Shown: piece after piece, positions 5,974 through 8,103 of the stretch
How positions within the stretch are numbered: the first letter of the stretch is position 1
Layout of the letters: every line of letters begins with the position of its first letter
NCBI GenBank assembly: GCA_009843565.1
Contig: VYDF01000035.1
Location: forward strand, 1 to 8,103
Origin: Acidimicrobiia bacterium
Lineage (GTDB): Bacteria; Actinomycetota; Acidimicrobiia; Acidimicrobiales; Bin134
Length of the DNA stretch: 8,103 nucleotides
Reading direction: 5' to 3'
Notes under the pieces: generated by a model
Seen by the model: the letters and a program-made list of their open reading frames with translations, nothing else
Databases searched by the model: none
What the model was told of the DNA's origin: nothing
Translations under genes and position numbers: made by a program

Positions 5974-5999
5974 CGAGGGGTCGCTCGAGCGGTCCCTCG
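5974..5999 (-). terminator. Hairpin downstream of the ABC receptor gene, probable T-tract-less terminator
   Basis: CGAGGG (5974-5979) pairs with CCCTCG (5994-5999), and inside lies the self-complementary CGCTCGAGCG (5982-5991), separated from the outer arms by two bases on each side. On the - strand transcript this folds as a 6-bp stem, a 2x2 internal loop of A and C, a 3-bp GC stem and a UCGA loop. It begins eight bases after the receptor TAG (6008-6010). No U run follows. Stem-only terminators have been proposed for high-GC actinobacteria, so the position and symmetry make termination plausible but unproven. Confidence 0.5.
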
Positions 6000-6007
6000 G
6001 GGTCTGG

Positions 6008-7324
6008 CTACGGATTATACTCGTAGACAGTGTTGGACCGGGTGGCAGCTGGGTTGCCGGAATCGAGATGCTCGACGACGGCAATTCGCCGCACGCCGCA
6101 GTCGCCGAAGTCGTCGCAGCTGATCGAACCGATGATCCCAATGTATCCGGAAACGCCGTCGAGGTACTCGCGCACTCCTGCCAAGTCGATCACCAGCGAC
6201 TCGCCGTCGGTGTGCGAGGCTGCCTCTATCGCTTCGAGCAGCAAGGTGGCCGCGTCGTAAGCGTGCGCCCAGTAGGCCGCCTCCGGAGTCGTGCCGTAGG
6301 TGTCCTCGTACTCTGAGAGCAGGTCGGCAGCGTGCCTGCCGGTGCTCTCGTTGGCTTTGGCGCCGTAGTTGAGGTTCGGTCCGGACAAGAACATCCCTTG
6401 CGACTCTTCAAGTCCCAAGAATGCGTCGGACAGCAGTCCGTCGCCAGATAGCCGAAGCACTCCGTCGAGACCAGGCACCTCGGGCAGTTGCTCTACGACG
6501 GCGGCGCCCACCGTCTCTGAGACGGGGAAGAACAGCGCCTGTGGCGAGCCGCCCGCGAGGGCGTTGAGCGTCGGCACCAAGTCAGTCTCGTCGCCCGCGA
6601 CCACGCCCATGCCGGTGACTGAGCCGCCGATCTCTTCAAAGGATGCGGCGAACGCCTCGGCGAGACTCTGGGTGTAGGCGTCGCCGTTGTGGATTACTGC
6701 CACCGTGTCGACGCCGTTCTCAGAGCGCAGGAATTGCGCCATAGCCGCCGCTTGGTACAGGTCGTTGTCGGCGGTGCGGTAGTAGCCCTCGTGGTGGTCC
6801 GAACTCGGGTTGCCGGACTGGTCAGAAGTGAGCCGGGGGGAGGTGTTCGACGGGGAGATCATCACCTTGTTGGCACCGGTCACCAGCGGAGCGGCGGTCA
6901 CCGCGGCCGCAGAGCATGTCGTGCCGATCACGCCGATCACATCGGCATCGGCGGCGATCTCCGCACCGGCCCGTTCGCCCCCCTCTGGTGAGCAGCCTTC
7001 GTCGATGGGAGTGCCGAGATCCACGTCGAAGCCCTGTATCGTCCCGTAGTGGCCGACGGCGAGCCGCACGACCTTCTCGTTGGTTGGACCGGAACTGGCG
7101 TCGCCGCTCAGCGCTAGCACCGACCGGATCTGGATGGCCTCCCCCGGGCCGACTTCCACGACCCCGAGCGACCCGTCGCCCAGGGCATCGTCGGCCCTGC
7201 TGTCGTCGCCGATCCCGTCGTCGCTGCATGCTCCGCATGCCAGGGAGACCACAGCCAAGATAGACAAGGCCGCTGCCCGCCGGTCCGCGCCCCCGGCCAT
7301 TATCGGTGCCCACAGTTTGCTCAC
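6008..7324 (-). CDS. ABC transporter substrate-binding lipoprotein, branched-chain amino acid (LivK/Peripla_BP_6) type (438 aa)
   Basis: This should be an extracytoplasmic receptor that captures a small solute, such as an amino acid, amide or similar compound, for an ABC importer. The N-terminus has a positive patch (R15, R16), a hydrophobic segment (17-29) and cysteines at 30 and 33 followed by Ser-Asp-Asp, as in a lipoprotein, although neither cysteine has a canonical lipobox. A disordered acidic linker (about 34-60) precedes the receptor fold. Family hallmarks are VLALSGDASSGP (69-80), VIGVIGTTCSAAAVTAAPLV (129-148), the ligand-pocket-type VMISPSNTSPRLT (154-166), a FLR...DTVAVIHNGDAYTQ stretch (198-219) and the AYWAHAYDAATLLLEAI helix (350-366). 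The end has GIIGSISCDDFGDC, where such receptors usually have G-x-I-x-F-D-x-x-G-D. The GTG at 7324 keeps the basic patch; an ATG eight codons downstream is the alternative. No Shine-Dalgarno is visible, and TAGTCT at 7332-7337 would suit a leaderless transcript. No permease or ATPase is adjacent here, and substrate cannot be read from sequence. Confidence 0.88.
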   Translation of the reverse strand: MSKLWAPIMAGGADRRAAALSILAVVSLACGACSDDGIGDDSRADDALGDGSLGVVEVGPGEAIQIRSVLALSGDASSGPTNEKVVRLAVGHYGTIQGFDVDLGTPIDEGCSPEGGERAGAEIAADADVIGVIGTTCSAAAVTAAPLVTGANKVMISPSNTSPRLTSDQSGNPSSDHHEGYYRTADNDLYQAAAMAQFLRSENGVDTVAVIHNGDAYTQSLAEAFAASFEEIGGSVTGMGVVAGDETDLVPTLNALAGGSPQALFFPVSETVGAAVVEQLPEVPGLDGVLRLSGDGLLSDAFLGLEESQGMFLSGPNLNYGAKANESTGRHAADLLSEYEDTYGTTPEAAYWAHAYDAATLLLEAIEAASHTDGESLVIDLAGVREYLDGVSGYIGIIGSISCDDFGDCGVRRIAVVEHLDSGNPAATRSNTVYEYNP

Positions 7325-7358
7325 CGGTGCGAGACTACCAATAGCTTGATCTCCCGTG

Positions 7359-7374
7359 AGTGTCCGCGCACACT
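7359..7374. promoter_or_regulatory. Small inverted repeat in the SDR-receptor intergenic region
   Basis: AGTGT (7359-7363) and ACACT (7370-7374) are inverted arms with a 6-base GC loop, overlapped at the right by the palindrome CTTCGAAG (7373-7380). The 69-bp gap (7325-7393) separates the SDR stop from the receptor start, both on the - strand. The element could be a weak terminator for the SDR gene or an operator for the receptor gene. Short arms make chance occurrence quite possible. Confidence 0.22.
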
Positions 7375-7393
7375 TCGAAGACTCCCCCCTTTG

Positions 7394-8103
7394 TCATTCG
7401 AGGAGGCATTGCAGGCCGGTGAGTTCTTCGGACGCCTGCCAGAGCCGTCTAGCAGTTTCCCGGTCCTGGGCGGCCGCCGAGGGATTCACTCGGGTGGGGT
7501 AGCCGCGCAGCTGCCCCCAGCGGTTCGGGCCGTAGTAGCCGCCGGGCTCCGCGTCGGGGGAGGTGGCCGCGAACAGGGTTGGCAGCGCGCCTTGCGATGC
7601 TGGCATGGCGAACAGCGGGTTCCAGATCCTCAGAGTTGTGCTGTGGCGCAGAATGCCGGTGCGGCTGTAGCCGGGATGGGACGCCACTGACAGCATTTCG
7701 GTGCCGGCGCTGTCGATACGGGATTGCAGCTCGAAGCAGAACAACAGGTTCGCCAGCTTGCTCTGCGCGTAGGCCGCGGCGGCCCGGTAAGGGCGCGATT
7801 CCCACTGGAGATCGTCGAAGCGGATCACCCCTATACGGTGGGCGAGGCTCGATACGGTGACCACCCGGCTGCCAGCCGAGGCTCGCAGCAGGCCCAATAG
7901 CCGCACTGTGAGCGCGAAGTGCCCGAGGTGGTTGGTGCCGAACTGCAACTCGAACCCATCAACGGTCTTCGATGCCGGCGGCATCATGACTCCCGCGTTG
8001 TTGACGAGTAGGTCCAGCCGCTCAAAACGACCGCAGAACCAGTCCGCAAACTCGCGCACCGATTCCAAATCCCCCAAGTCCAGCGCTGCGACCTCCACGT
8101 GGG
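7394..8103 (-). CDS. Short-chain dehydrogenase/reductase, retinol-dehydrogenase-like, N-terminus outside the window
   Basis: An NAD(P)-dependent oxidoreductase of the classical SDR fold. Visible in order are LDLLVNNAGVM (NNAG structural motif), FGTNHLGHFALT (active-site Asn region), SRVVTVSSLAHR (catalytic Ser), AYAQSKLANLLF (catalytic Y-x3-K), SHPGYSRTGI (the PG motif after the active site) and a C-terminal GGYYGPNRWGQLRGYP plus WQASEELTGL. The SLAHR/YGQSKLANLLF-type pattern and the YYGP ending are typical of bacterial proteins annotated as retinol dehydrogenase or WW-domain-oxidoreductase-like SDRs. The glycine-rich cofactor motif (TGxxxGIG) and roughly 70 N-terminal residues lie beyond the right edge: the frame is open to the last base, and the GTG at 8098 is an internal valine. 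Catalytic residues are intact in the part shown. The substrate is unknown; such enzymes act on hydrophobic alcohols, ketones or aldehydes. The gene is 69 bp upstream of the receptor gene on the same strand, without an obvious functional link. Confidence 0.9.
   Translation of the reverse strand, partial: HVEVAALDLGDLESVREFADWFCGRFERLDLLVNNAGVMMPPASKTVDGFELQFGTNHLGHFALTVRLLGLLRASAGSRVVTVSSLAHRIGVIRFDDLQWESRPYRAAAAYAQSKLANLLFCFELQSRIDSAGTEMLSVASHPGYSRTGILRHSTTLRIWNPLFAMPASQGALPTLFAATSPDAEPGGYYGPNRWGQLRGYPTRVNPSAAAQDRETARRLWQASEELTGLQCLLE

Larger units (their letters stand above)
5677..6007. other. 331-bp intergenic region between the DUF4389 and ABC receptor genes
   Basis: No family-like coding sequence was recognised in any frame; the open frames crossing it are low-complexity shadows. 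From right to left it holds a hairpin just after the receptor stop codon (5974-5999), a featureless stretch, two short inverted repeats (5720-5732 and 5695-5715) and the DUF4389 ribosome binding site. The DUF4389 promoter should lie here. A TANNNT-type -10 (TATCCT on the - strand, 5754-5759) is possible, but it has no recognisable -35 partner. Confidence 0.5.

Noticed and set aside
6014..6019. A perfect TATAAT on the - strand, as a promoter for the DUF4389 gene.
   Set aside because: It is formed by the last codons of the receptor gene (Tyr-Asn), lies about 340 bases from the DUF4389 start, precedes a likely terminator, and has no -35 element 16-18 bases upstream.
5101..6141. A DUF4389 protein extended to 346 residues by using the full open frame.
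   Set aside because: The upstream part resembles no family and runs through the receptor gene in another frame, while a strong GGGAGG site precisely marks the ATG at 5676.
5729..6316. A long + strand open frame (195 codons) overlapping the intergenic region and the receptor gene.
   Set aside because: It has no family resemblance, and its second half is the antisense of the conserved receptor C-terminus, so it is a high-GC shadow frame.
8096..8098. The GTG at 8098 as the start of the SDR gene.
   Set aside because: The glycine-rich cofactor motif required by the family would be missing, and the frame is open to the window edge, so this is an internal valine.

Overview
The window is GC-rich, compact DNA whose gene set fits an actinomycete-type bacterium, possibly in or near Acidimicrobiia. 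The pointers are a DUF4389 membrane protein, the remains of an F420/FMN-dependent luciferase-like oxidoreductase, a branched-chain-amino-acid-type lipoprotein receptor and a retinol-dehydrogenase-like SDR. The taxonomic call is an inference from gene content. No rRNA, tRNA, CRISPR array or transposase was seen.

Left half (1-4582): this is a locus of three paralogous proteins with Asp-box (BNR/sialidase-like) repeats. The C-terminal end of one copy enters from the left on the + strand. Two tandem copies lie on the - strand: a membrane-anchored 567-residue protein (2879-4582), followed after 31 bp by a 470-residue copy that lacks the anchor (1435-2847). All three share a C-terminal signature (W-x-W-Q, then A-F-G, then AVG-x2-F-(I/V)-L-A) and a terminal R-(W/C)-F-(I/L)-A-x-V tail. 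In the left copy that tail lies in frame behind an amber stop codon. Between the opposed copies sits a 280-residue polytopic membrane protein of unknown function (388-1230), whose DNA looks more AT-rich than its neighbours.

Middle (4583-5100): reading divergently from the anchored Asp-box gene is the decayed N-terminal third of a luciferase-like monooxygenase. It has an apparent internal deletion and an in-frame amber codon followed by more family-like sequence. It ends against the stop codon of the next gene.

Right half (5101-8103), all on the - strand and so transcribed right to left: a 5'-truncated SDR oxidoreductase, a periplasmic-binding-protein-type ABC receptor lipoprotein, and a DUF4389 membrane protein. 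The receptor has no permease or ATPase beside it here. A hairpin follows the receptor gene, and a 331-bp gap with two further short inverted repeats precedes the DUF4389 gene, so these are probably separate transcription units.

The most interesting part is the Asp-box paralog cluster, with one copy anchored, one unanchored and one interrupted. It looks like a lineage-specific surface-protein family undergoing duplication and decay. I see no evidence for a complete new defence or mobile system.
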